Notes under the pieces: generated by a model
Database searches by the model: none
Told to the model about the DNA's origin: nothing
What the model saw: only the letters and a program-made list of their open reading frames with translations
Translations under genes and position numbers: made by a program
In this document: positions 55,542 through 63,734 of the stretch, one piece after another
Numbering within the stretch: position 1 is the stretch's first letter
Layout of the letters: the number at the start of each line of letters is the position of its first letter
From: VYFG01 sp965203365
GTDB lineage: Bacteria > Pseudomonadota > Gammaproteobacteria > Arenicellales > Poriferihabitantaceae
Length of the DNA: 64,000 nucleotides
Assembly (NCBI GenBank): GCA_965203365.1
Contig: OZ241878.1
Location: 3,635,959-3,699,958, forward strand
Reading direction: 5' to 3'

Positions 55542-57218
55542 TCATGCCTGACGATATTCTACCAAGGCGGCTCGACCGACAATGGCAATAACGCGGACTA
55601 TCGCCTCGTGTCCCTCCGCATCCCCAAGATGCAGATCCTCGCCAAGAGCGAATCGTACGGGTTGCTGGAGTCCGCCACTGATGGCGATGTTGTCGGCGTA
55701 GAGGAATGCGCGGCCAAGGTCATCCAGGATCGGATTGAGCCGACCCCGCAAGATGGGAACATGCCCCGAATCGTTCGGGAAGATGACCGCACCGCCATCG
55801 GGCAGTTCTGCCAAATTGATGTCGAGAGGTCCGGTTGCTGGTCTCCAGGAGTTTTCCTCGTGCGCCGCGTACCCGTTGATGGCGACGAAAACAGTCATTG
55901 GCGATTGAGCCGAATATAAATCGAGGCTTGCCGTGCCACGTTCGTCTGTGATCGCGCTCTTCCATGTCTTGTTGGGAAACAGTGCGAGCACATGGGCTCC
56001 GATAATCGGTCGGCCAGCGGACCGGGCAGTGACGATGCAATGCGATGTGCCCCAATCGAATTCGTGCAATCCCCTCCATGGGACCAAGCGGTCTGTAGCC
56101 CGACGCTGGGATTGATCGCCGCCGTAGACAACGACGACCGAGCATCGGTGATTCGATCGGTCAAGATGTTTTTTAACGCGTTTGGAACCTTTGAACAGGC
56201 TGGACGATGCGGTCTCTGATGACTTGGCGTCAAGAATCGTGGTCCCCATCCGGTTTTCGACGACCAGACCGGCCTCTGCACCATTTCGGTCGCGATAAAA
56301 TGAGATTCTGGTTAATTCCACTTGATTGGCCTGAAGTTTGGCGACTTCCGAGACGACCCAGGTTTCGAAGATCGGGCCGCGTAGCGGATGTGCCTGGAGC
56401 TGTTCGGGTGTATGGATACCCAGCAACCAGCAAACGAGTCCGGTATCGTAGAAATGCAGCTTGGGCATCTTCACCAGACGTTTGCGAAGATTCACATGTA
56501 GGACCGGAAGGCGGAAAGTGATAAAGCTGGTTTCAAGGATGCTGATCCAGGCTTTTGCCGTCGGTTGCGAGATGCCACAATCTCCCGCGAGCGACGAGTA
56601 GTTAAGCAATTGTGCAGTTTGACCAGCGCAATGGGTCACGAAATGCTGAAAGGTCGTGAGGTCGCCTACATTGCTGATCGTCCGCACATCACGCTCTATG
56701 TAGGTGGCGATGTAGGAACCGATCCAGTCCGAGGCTTGCGGTCTTTCATCGAAGATGCGTGGGTAAGAACCGGTGAGGAGCGCCTCGTTGAGCGTCTTTG
56801 GATGCCAAGGAAAGCGGATGATTTCTCCTCTTGTCAATGGAAGGAGGTGGTACACGGCTGTCCGTCCTGCCAATGACTGGGTGATCGATTTGAGCAGAGA
56901 TAGGTTTTGCGAGCCGGTGAGAATCCAGCGGCCGGGTGCTGGGTCGGCGTCGATGATCCCTTGCAGGTAGGATAGTAGATCGGGCACTCTTTGAACCTCA
57001 TCAAGAATCGCGCCTTCCGGGAATTGAGCCAGGAATCCGCGGGGGTCTTCAGCGGCAAAGGTCCGTTTGTCGGGAGCTTCCAGTGTTTCGTACTGGTGTT
57101 GTGGGAAGAGGGTGCGGCATAATGTGGTCTTGCCGCTCTGCCGAGGTCCGGTGAGCGTGATGGACGGCCAAGTCAGTGCGGCCTTGGTCAGCTTTGGGGT
57201 GAGGTCACGGTCGATCAT
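55542..57218 (-). CDS. AAA_14/DUF4143 ATPase with extra C-terminal domain
   Basis: A 558-residue protein. Residues 1-130 are an AAA_14 ATPase with Walker A GPRQSGKTT (24-32) and Walker B AILDEV (71-76). Residues about 165-390 match DUF4143, usually a PD-(D/E)xK-like nuclease; its core reads AEAGLVV (Gly 318 where Asp is typical) and LDAKSS (Asp 331, Lys 333), so the nuclease is probably altered. About 160 further residues follow (398-558), absent from the usual 380-400-residue proteins: a transthyretin-like beta segment (GRPIIGAHVLALF ... TDERGTASLDL) and a second beta-rich part ending ALVEYRQA. The gene has a palindromic, apparently leaderless promoter. Confidence 0.85.
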   Translation of the reverse strand: MIDRDLTPKLTKAALTWPSITLTGPRQSGKTTLCRTLFPQHQYETLEAPDKRTFAAEDPRGFLAQFPEGAILDEVQRVPDLLSYLQGIIDADPAPGRWILTGSQNLSLLKSITQSLAGRTAVYHLLPLTRGEIIRFPWHPKTLNEALLTGSYPRIFDERPQASDWIGSYIATYIERDVRTISNVGDLTTFQHFVTHCAGQTAQLLNYSSLAGDCGISQPTAKAWISILETSFITFRLPVLHVNLRKRLVKMPKLHFYDTGLVCWLLGIHTPEQLQAHPLRGPIFETWVVSEVAKLQANQVELTRISFYRDRNGAEAGLVVENRMGTTILDAKSSETASSSLFKGSKRVKKHLDRSNHRCSVVVVYGGDQSQRRATDRLVPWRGLHEFDWGTSHCIVTARSAGRPIIGAHVLALFPNKTWKSAITDERGTASLDLYSAQSPMTVFVAINGYAAHEENSWRPATGPLDINLAELPDGGAVIFPNDSGHVPILRGRLNPILDDLGRAFLYADNIAISGGLQQPVRFALGEDLHLGDAEGHEAIVRVIAIVGRAALVEYRQA

Positions 57219-57226
57219 GTCGGGAA

Positions 57227-57274
57227 TTATAGCGATTATTCAGGCTAAATCAAGATGATGTTTTGATTTAGCCT
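57227..57274 (-). promoter_or_regulatory. Palindromic operator and leaderless promoter of the ATPase gene
   Basis: AGGCTAAATCAA (57242-57253) and its exact complement TTGATTTAGCCT (57263-57274) flank nine bases. On the minus strand a consensus -10 TATAAT (57227-57232) lies only eight bases before the ATG at 57218, so transcription should begin near the start codon; a weak -35 TCTTGA 17 bases upstream falls within the palindrome. Confidence 0.7.
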
Positions 57275-57962
57275 ATTTTAGGCAAGGTAAACAGGTTCCA
57301 AATTCCAGACTGGTCGTGAACTGCATAAGACGAAAGAGGAGTGGATATTGCCATGATCAGACCCTATCCGATGCTACGGACTGTCGGTGGCATGAGTAAA
57401 TGGCGAAAATTGAACCCTGCTCAATTCGTCATATTCCTCAGAGTTCTGTTCGACCTGATCCTCGGGATCAATCCAAGGCACATCAGGCTGGTTGGGAAAC
57501 CCCGCCACGATACAATGGCATGACGGCCCTGGTCTCCCCGGCCATGGTGAATGTCGGTGGTCGTGGGTCTTTATTGCCCAGCCTCGACGGATGCAGGGAG
57601 GGCTGTGGTATTGAGCCGCATCCAACCGTAACAACGGTCTATACCGTTGAATGACCGACAGTGGCTCGCGAGGCTGGGCGCATGCAGGCCGGTCTGAATC
57701 AAGGCATTGACAAGGTTTGGCGGATTCGGGTGAAAATATATGGGTAGGCATTTTGACTGCCGCGCGACTTGATTCTTTTCTCATCAAGGATAATTGGGTA
57801 TGACGCAACAGCGCTTGATCAGCAGGACCGTGTGGGACTTTCGAAGGATTTACCACCCATCAGTAGTTGATATTCTGGTTGTATCGGGACTCGGTTTGGC
57901 GTTTTTCATGGCTGGAAAATCATGATGACGGTCTGTCCACCTCCCTTCCGAGGACCAAGGTC
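57275..57962. other. Intergenic stretch, no gene recognised
   Basis: About 690 bases between the divergent ATPase gene and the oxygenase gene. Only short frames; a minus-strand acidic stretch near 57400-57500 (WIDPEDQVEQNSEEYDEL) looks faintly coding but has no identifiable start or family. Confidence 0.5.
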
Positions 57963-59291
57963 ATGATGAATCGTGAACAAAATGATTATTTGACCCGCAC
58001 AGGGCATGGAGAGCCTGCGGGAAAATTGCTGCGTCATTATTGGTTGCCTGCGGCCCTGACGGATGAACTGGCGAAGAATCGGCCGGTGGTGCCGGTCAGG
58101 TTACTGGGTGAATCGCTGGTGTTGTTTCGTGATGAGGGGGGGAAACTCGGATTGATCCAACGACATTGTCCGCATCGGGGAGCTGACCTGAGTTACGGCC
58201 GGTTGGAGTCGGAGGGGATTCGCTGCGTATTTCATGGCTGGCTGTTCGATAACCAGGGACATTGCCTGGAGCAACCGGCGGAGCCGGAGGGTAGTCGGAT
58301 GCATGAGCGAATCCGTCTATGCCACTATCCGGTGCAGGAGAGAAATGGGATTGTGTTTGCCTATCTCGGTCCCAACGAACCGCCACCCATGCCCGCTTTC
58401 GATTGTTTCCAGGCTCCGTCCACTCACGTTTTTTCGTTCAAGGGGCTGTGGCATTGCAACTGGCTGCAGGCGCTGGAAGTGGGCATTGATCCAGCCCACG
58501 CTTCCTTTCTGCATCGGTTTTGGGAAGATGAAGATCCGGCGGATGGGTATGGAAAGCAGTTCCGCGGTCACGCGGTCAATACGAATATCTCCGTCACCGA
58601 GTGGTTGCGACGATATCCCAGGCCGGAGATCCAGGTCGAACGCACGGAGTTCGGACTTCGACTAATCAGTCTTCGAGATCCCGGTGACGGCCAGCATATG
58701 CATGTTCGTGTGACCAACCAGATATTCCCCTGTGCGATCTCTATCCCCATGTCCGCCGACATGAACATTACCCAATGGCATGTGCCTGTGGATGATACCC
58801 ATTGTTACTGGTATGCCATGTTCACCAGTTATGGGGATGCGGTGGATAAGGATACCATGCGGCAGCAGCGTCTGGCAGAGCATGAACTTCCCGATTACCG
58901 ACCGAGGAAGAATGCCGCCAACCATTATCATTATGACCCCGAAGAACAACGGACCCGGACCTATACCGGCATGGGGTTTGACATCAATGTTCACGACCAG
59001 TGGGCTTGCGAGTCTATGGGACCGATACAGGACCGGACGGAAGAACATCTGGGCCGCAGTGATATCGGCATCGTTCACTATCGTCGCTTGTTGAAGGAAA
59101 TGATCGACCATGTCGAGGCCGGTGGTGAAGCGTCATTGCTGATGGGAAGGAACGGCGCCAAGATCCTGACAGGCCCACCATCCGTGGATGCCGTGGTGGG
59201 ACATGCCCGCTGGTCGCAGGAATGGCGGGAGGCAGAACAACAGAGATGGCGGGCCTCCCCATGGGCCAAAATATCGATTCCACATGAATAG
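57963..59291 (+). CDS. Rieske non-heme iron oxygenase, alpha subunit
   Basis: A 442-residue ring-hydroxylating oxygenase of the phthalate-dioxygenase-like group. The Rieske [2Fe-2S] ligands are C69, H71, C88 and H91; the mononuclear iron site is D176-x2-H179-x4-H184 (GIDPAHASFLH). Such enzymes use O2 and electrons from a separate reductase to hydroxylate, demethylate or deaminate aromatic or amine substrates. No reductase gene is nearby. The ATG at 57963 (or 57966) begins the family homology; the frame is open 32 codons upstream. It overlaps the next gene by eight bases, so the two act together. Confidence 0.92.
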   Translation: MMNREQNDYLTRTGHGEPAGKLLRHYWLPAALTDELAKNRPVVPVRLLGESLVLFRDEGGKLGLIQRHCPHRGADLSYGRLESEGIRCVFHGWLFDNQGHCLEQPAEPEGSRMHERIRLCHYPVQERNGIVFAYLGPNEPPPMPAFDCFQAPSTHVFSFKGLWHCNWLQALEVGIDPAHASFLHRFWEDEDPADGYGKQFRGHAVNTNISVTEWLRRYPRPEIQVERTEFGLRLISLRDPGDGQHMHVRVTNQIFPCAISIPMSADMNITQWHVPVDDTHCYWYAMFTSYGDAVDKDTMRQQRLAEHELPDYRPRKNAANHYHYDPEEQRTRTYTGMGFDINVHDQWACESMGPIQDRTEEHLGRSDIGIVHYRRLLKEMIDHVEAGGEASLLMGRNGAKILTGPPSVDAVVGHARWSQEWREAEQQRWRASPWAKISIPHE

Positions 59292-60726
59292 ACGGGGCGT
59301 ATCCCACAGTTTCGGTTTGAGGGGTGACGCATGGACGGCGGCCATTGCTCGGGTGCTGGAAAGTGTCCAGCAGCACAGCTTGGAAACGGTGCGGATTTCC
59401 TTTGCCGACCAGCACGGCATCCTGCGAGGCAAGGTGGTCATGGCCGACGATCTGCCGGATCTGCTGGAACATGGCGTCCCAGTTACCAGTTCGTTGCTGC
59501 TCAAGGATACCTCGCATACGACTGTGTTCCCTATCTGGAACGAAGATGCCGGATTCGGGGCTGGTTGGTTGACCGGTGCTTCCGACCTGTGGATGATGCC
59601 GGCTCCCGACACATTTCGGGTGCTGCCCTGGTCGTCGGCGAGTGGATGGATGCTGGCGGATCTATGTTATCCAGATGGATCGCCCGTCGAAATATCTACC
59701 CGGCAAATCCTGCGCCAGGCGGTTGCTCGGCTGCAAGATGCCGGGATGGAGATGGTCTGTGGACTGGAAGTCGAATTCGCCGTGTACCGGGTGACGTCTC
59801 CCAATCTCGAACATCGACACAGTGGCAAGCCTCAGCAGCCACCGGATACGGCGTTGATTGCCCATGGCTATCAATATCTGACGGAACAGCACTATGACCG
59901 CCTTGAGTCGGTGATGACCCTGATTCGACGTCATGCACAAGCCTTGGAATTACCAGTCAGGACGCTGGAAGCGGAATTTGGGCCGAGTCAACTGGAAGTC
60001 ACCTTTCATCCCACCTCGCCCTTGGAAGCAGCGGATCAGATGGTGCTCTTTCGGAGTATGGTGAAACAGGTCTGCGCCCGGGAGAGCTTGCATGCGACGT
60101 TCATGTGTCGACCCGGAGTGCACAATGCCATGGGCAACGGTTGGCATTTCCATCAGTCGATCCGGGATGCCGCCAGCGGGCATAATCTTTTTGTGCCGGA
60201 TCCGGGCAGCGATCTGTCTTCAATGGCCTCCCGGTGGGTTGCTGGCCTGCTGGAGCATGCGGTGGAAAGCTGTTTGCTGACGACGCCGACGATCAATGGT
60301 TACAAGCGGTATCAGCCCTTTACCCTGGCTCCAGACCGCGTGCAGTGGGGACGGGATAATCGGGGGGTGATGATTCGCTCACTGTGTGCGCCGGACTACA
60401 CGGCTTCCCGGGTGGAAAATCGCATTGGCGATTCCGCCGCCAATCCGTATCTCTATATCGCTTCTCAGTTGTTCAGCGGGGTCGACGGGGTTGAGCGCAG
60501 ACTGGTGCCACCGCGGCCGGTGGAAACGCCCTATACCTCCGATGCGGTTCAGTTGCCGACGGATCTGGCGGAAGCCCTCAAGCATTTTTCTGATAGCGGA
60601 TTTTGGCGTGATACCTTGGGGGCTGGATTCGTGGATTATTTCACGCAGATCAAACGAGCCGAGTGGAATCGATATATGCAGAGTGTCAGTGATTGGGAGC
60701 ATCGGGAATATTTCTCCTTATTTTAA
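59284..60726 (+). CDS. Glutamine-synthetase-like ligase
   Basis: A 480-residue glutamine-synthetase-fold enzyme, of the group that includes gamma-glutamyl-polyamine, -isopropylamide and -anilide synthetases rather than housekeeping GlnA. The beta-grasp domain (about 15-110, VRISFADQHGILRGK) and catalytic domain are present; ATP and glutamate motifs are GLEVEFAVYR, NGWHFHQS, YKRYQP, WGRDNRGVMIR and ENRIGDSAANPYLYIA. It lacks the adenylylation Tyr segment of GlnA. Overlap with the Rieske gene suggests gamma-glutamylation of the oxygenase substrate or product, as in aniline degradation; that is inference. Confidence 0.88.
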   Translation: MNRRGVSHSFGLRGDAWTAAIARVLESVQQHSLETVRISFADQHGILRGKVVMADDLPDLLEHGVPVTSSLLLKDTSHTTVFPIWNEDAGFGAGWLTGASDLWMMPAPDTFRVLPWSSASGWMLADLCYPDGSPVEISTRQILRQAVARLQDAGMEMVCGLEVEFAVYRVTSPNLEHRHSGKPQQPPDTALIAHGYQYLTEQHYDRLESVMTLIRRHAQALELPVRTLEAEFGPSQLEVTFHPTSPLEAADQMVLFRSMVKQVCARESLHATFMCRPGVHNAMGNGWHFHQSIRDAASGHNLFVPDPGSDLSSMASRWVAGLLEHAVESCLLTTPTINGYKRYQPFTLAPDRVQWGRDNRGVMIRSLCAPDYTASRVENRIGDSAANPYLYIASQLFSGVDGVERRLVPPRPVETPYTSDAVQLPTDLAEALKHFSDSGFWRDTLGAGFVDYFTQIKRAEWNRYMQSVSDWEHREYFSLF

Positions 60727-60736
60727 TCTTGCTCGA

Positions 60737-61125
60737 CCCCCACTCCGAATTGCAACACTCGTCATGCTCCCGGAATGAGGGCGTCACCCGAAGGGAGGAA
60801 GCGCGACGACGACCGGAAAATTCAGCCCTCCAAGGGAGTCTGACAGAGGCCACCCACCGACGCCAGGACCTGACCGACTCCTTCCGGCCGAGCGAACCGT
60901 CCCCGCGGGCCACAGGCATCCTAGATCAGCGAGGGGTGACCACCTTCCAGGGAGGCGCCAGGACCTCGGCGAAGATCTCCGCCGGGGTCCGATACCCCAG
61001 CACCTTCCGGAGCTGGTTATTGATCCGGTCCTCCACGCCCGGATCTGCGCCGCCGTCACTTGGCGGAAGTCCGTTTCCTTCGGGAAGGACTAGCGCACCC
61101 GGCCCGTGGTGTGCTCGTTCAGACC
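60737..61125 (-). mobile_element. Diverged IS30-like relic (one end and transposase C-terminus)
   Basis: A terminal repeat-like start (CCCCCACTCCGAATTGCAAC) is followed by non-coding sequence and, on the minus strand, the end of an IS30-type transposase (INNQLRKVLGYRTPAEIFAE) with frame breaks. It differs from copies 1 and 2, so it is an older or distinct member. Confidence 0.82.
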
Positions 61126-61128
61126 CCC

Positions 61129-61435
61129 GAGCCTGATCAGGGATTTTGAGGCTGATGATGTGATCGCCGATCAAGGGGATGACAGCCATCCACGGATTGC
61201 AATGATTGAGAATTTGGGGGCAACGGCCGTGATCCCGCCGCGCTGTCATCGTTAAGAGCCATTGAGACGATGATCGGTAAATTGACCCAGTGCGCCATCG
61301 GGTGGAACGCCTGTTTCAGAAGCGGAAGCACTTTCGTCGGATTGCAAACCGTGATGAGAGATTGAAGCGAAATTATTGGTCGATGGGGTATTTGGCCAGT
61401 GCCATGATTTGGCTGGTTTGTTTGTTCACGCCCCC
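61129..61435 (+). mobile_element. IS5-family C-terminal relic
   Basis: Homologous over its length to 55112-55416, in the same orientation, but more decayed: several stops in the frame that would read ERL..K..ALSS and CHDLAGLF. It abuts the IS30-like relic directly. Confidence 0.82.
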
Positions 61436-61751
61436 TAGTATCCCGACTACCAACATCAGAACTTGAGGTTGACCACCTTCGCCGTCACAGTGGGGAACAG
61501 CGACCCGAACCCGGTGCTGGTAGGCCAGTATATTAGACAGTCGGACCCACCAGGGAGGGTTAAAGCAGGGCATTCATGCCCGTCCGCCCTCGTTAAAGAT
61601 TAGGGAGTCTGAAAAATGGCTTGCCTATGTGGGTAACGGGGGAGGTGTAATGAACCAAAAAAAAAGATAAGATTCCGATGGATGCTCTATTCGTCCGAAT
61701 GAGGGCGGATCGGGTTGCAATGCAAAACATTACCTGGGGAGGAAAACCGTT
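61436..61751. other. Leader region of the binding-protein gene
   Basis: 316 bases with no gene recognised; a GGGGAGGA ribosome site lies at its end. Confidence 0.5.
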
Positions 61752-62945
61752 GTGAAGACAATTTACAAGCAAATCTGTGGCAGCATGGTCGCCGTCTTGT
61801 TCATGGGGATGAGTTGGGCGCAGGCGGACAGTGTAAAGATTGGGTTTGTGACCACCTTGACGACGCCGGCGGGGGTGATCGGGGCGGACATGCAACAGGC
61901 AGTGGAGTTGGCGTTGGACCACATTGATCGCCAGATGGGCGGATTGGAGGTGGAACTGATCATGGAGGATGATGGGTTCAAGCCGGATATTGGCAAGCAG
62001 AAGACAGACAAGCTGGTGAAGCAGGATGATGTGGACTTTGTCACGGGTTTCATCTGGTCGCATGTGCTGTTGGCCTCAATGAAGTCGGCGCTGGATGCGG
62101 GCAAGTTCCTGATCAGTGCCAATGCCGGTCCGTCGAAGATCGCCGGTCCGTTATGCCATGAGAATTTCTTTTCCACCTCTTGGCAGAATGATCAGACCCC
62201 GATGGCGATGGGCGAGTATCTGACCCAGCAGGGAGTGCAGTCGTTGTATGTGATGGCGCCGAACTATGCGGCGGGTAAGGACATGGTGGCGGGGGTGGAG
62301 TCCACGTTCCAGGGGGAAGTGGTGGGCAAAGACCTGACCAAATGGGGGGCGGATGCCCAGTTGGATTTTTCCGCGGAGTTGGCCAAAGCCAAGGCGTCGG
62401 GGGCGGAAGGGATTTTTGTGTTTTATCCCGGCAAGGCCGGGGGGGCGTTCATCAAGCAATATCAGCAGGCGGGTTTGCAGGGGGTGATGCCGCTGTATAC
62501 GGTGTTCACGGTGGATGCGATTGGGTTGCCGCGGTTGCAGGAAGCCGATATGCAGGGGGTGCTGGGATCGAAGATGACGCAGTTCTGGTCGCCGGATCTG
62601 GATACCCCGGCGAACCGGCGGTTTGTGTCGGGGTATCTGGCCCGGCATGGTCGGTATCCTTCGTTTTATGCGGCCCAGTCGTATGATGCGATCATGCTGA
62701 TCAAAAGTGCGGTCGAGGCGGTGGGGGGCGACCTATCGGACCGAGATGGCATCCGTGCGGCCCTGAAAGCGGCCCGCTATGAGTCGGTGCGCGGTCCCTA
62801 TACGTATGGCCACAACCACATGCCGATCCAGAATTTCTATCTGCGAGAGGTGGTGGCCGATGAGGAAGGCCGCTGGACGACCCGGATCGTCGACACCGTG
62901 TACGAAAATCATCAGGATCCCTATGCCTCCCAGTGCATGATGTAG
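61752..62945 (+). CDS. Branched-chain-type ABC substrate-binding protein
   Basis: A 397-residue type I periplasmic binding protein of the LivJ/HAAT family. A signal peptide (1-26, ...MGMSWAQADS) is followed by KIGFVTTLTTPAGVIGADM, a two-lobed Venus-flytrap fold. GTG 61752 follows GGGGAGGA nine bases upstream. Relatives bind amino acids, short acids or aromatic acids; none of the permease or ATPase genes are in the window. Codon use is striking: many GGG, GCG, GTG and TTG codons, unlike the neighbouring genes, which suggests different ancestry or strong strand bias. Confidence 0.92.
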   Translation: MKTIYKQICGSMVAVLFMGMSWAQADSVKIGFVTTLTTPAGVIGADMQQAVELALDHIDRQMGGLEVELIMEDDGFKPDIGKQKTDKLVKQDDVDFVTGFIWSHVLLASMKSALDAGKFLISANAGPSKIAGPLCHENFFSTSWQNDQTPMAMGEYLTQQGVQSLYVMAPNYAAGKDMVAGVESTFQGEVVGKDLTKWGADAQLDFSAELAKAKASGAEGIFVFYPGKAGGAFIKQYQQAGLQGVMPLYTVFTVDAIGLPRLQEADMQGVLGSKMTQFWSPDLDTPANRRFVSGYLARHGRYPSFYAAQSYDAIMLIKSAVEAVGGDLSDRDGIRAALKAARYESVRGPYTYGHNHMPIQNFYLREVVADEEGRWTTRIVDTVYENHQDPYASQCMM

Positions 62946-63055
62946 CCATATGTTGCGGACAAATGCCGTTAATGCCGTTCCACACGGATCAGGCGGGGCG
63001 GCATGGTCTGGCTTGATGCGCTCTTCATCCATACGGTCTCATCGATTTTGCAGTG

Positions 63056-63089
63056 GACATACCCCCCTTCTGTCAGATGGGGGTATGTC
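63056..63089. terminator. Hairpin after the binding-protein gene
   Basis: GACATACCCCC and GGGGGTATGTC form a perfect 11-bp stem with a 12-base loop, about 110 bases after the stop. No T-run follows, so termination is likely only with help, or it may slow mRNA decay. Confidence 0.5.
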
Positions 63090-63206
63090 CCACTGATGTG
63101 TCACCGCAGCATGACCGCCATGGTTCCCTGTGTCAGCCCATGTCGGAAGCGGTCAATGGATCGGCACTGATGATGGCTTAAGTGTGAGGATGCCGGGACC
63201 TCCAAA

Positions 63207-63701
63207 ATGATGCGGGAAGATGGCGGCATTCGTTCTGCGCGACCATGGCGGGATATCGAAAAGGCCCGGACTTCTTTTTCCGAACCCTTGACACACCGCA
63301 TCGTGGTGGGATGGGGAGACTGTGATCCGGCACAGATTGCTTATACTGCGAATATTCCGGCTTGGGGTCTTGAAGCCATTGAGGCGTGGTACCGGCATTG
63401 CGTGGGGGTCGATTGGTATGAGCTCAACTTGCACTACGGCATCGGAACGCCATTCGTGGCTTTGGGGTTTGATTTCCAGTCACCGGTCAGGCCTACCTAT
63501 CCTCTGAAGGTGTGTGTCGAGGTGACTCGGTTGGGCAACTCGTCGCTGGATCATGCCGTCACGGCGTATCAGAATGATCGGCCCTGCTTCAGTGGCACCA
63601 CCACTGCCGTGTTCGTGGAGTCTGCAGCCATGGTCCCGTTGCGGATACCTCCCAACATTCGTCAAAGCATCGAATCCTATCGGATTGCCCAGAAGGGATA
63701 A
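63207..63701 (+). CDS. 4HBT-family acyl-CoA thioesterase
   Basis: A 164-residue hot-dog-fold protein with the active-site block VVGWGDCDPAQIAYTANIPAWGLEA, including the catalytic Asp found in 4-hydroxybenzoyl-CoA thioesterases. It would hydrolyse an aromatic or short acyl-CoA. The first 27 residues precede the domain, so the true start may be downstream of ATG 63207. Its proximity to an oxygenase and a binding protein suits aromatic acid breakdown, but this is inference. Confidence 0.87.
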   Translation: MMREDGGIRSARPWRDIEKARTSFSEPLTHRIVVGWGDCDPAQIAYTANIPAWGLEAIEAWYRHCVGVDWYELNLHYGIGTPFVALGFDFQSPVRPTYPLKVCVEVTRLGNSSLDHAVTAYQNDRPCFSGTTTAVFVESAAMVPLRIPPNIRQSIESYRIAQKG

Positions 63702-63734
63702 TGAGTCTCCTTCAAAACGCCGTATTCGGGCGGG

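Noticed and set aside
57374..57856. A 160-codon minus-strand frame
   Set aside because: His/Pro/Arg-rich with no family match; only a short acidic stretch looks coding-like.
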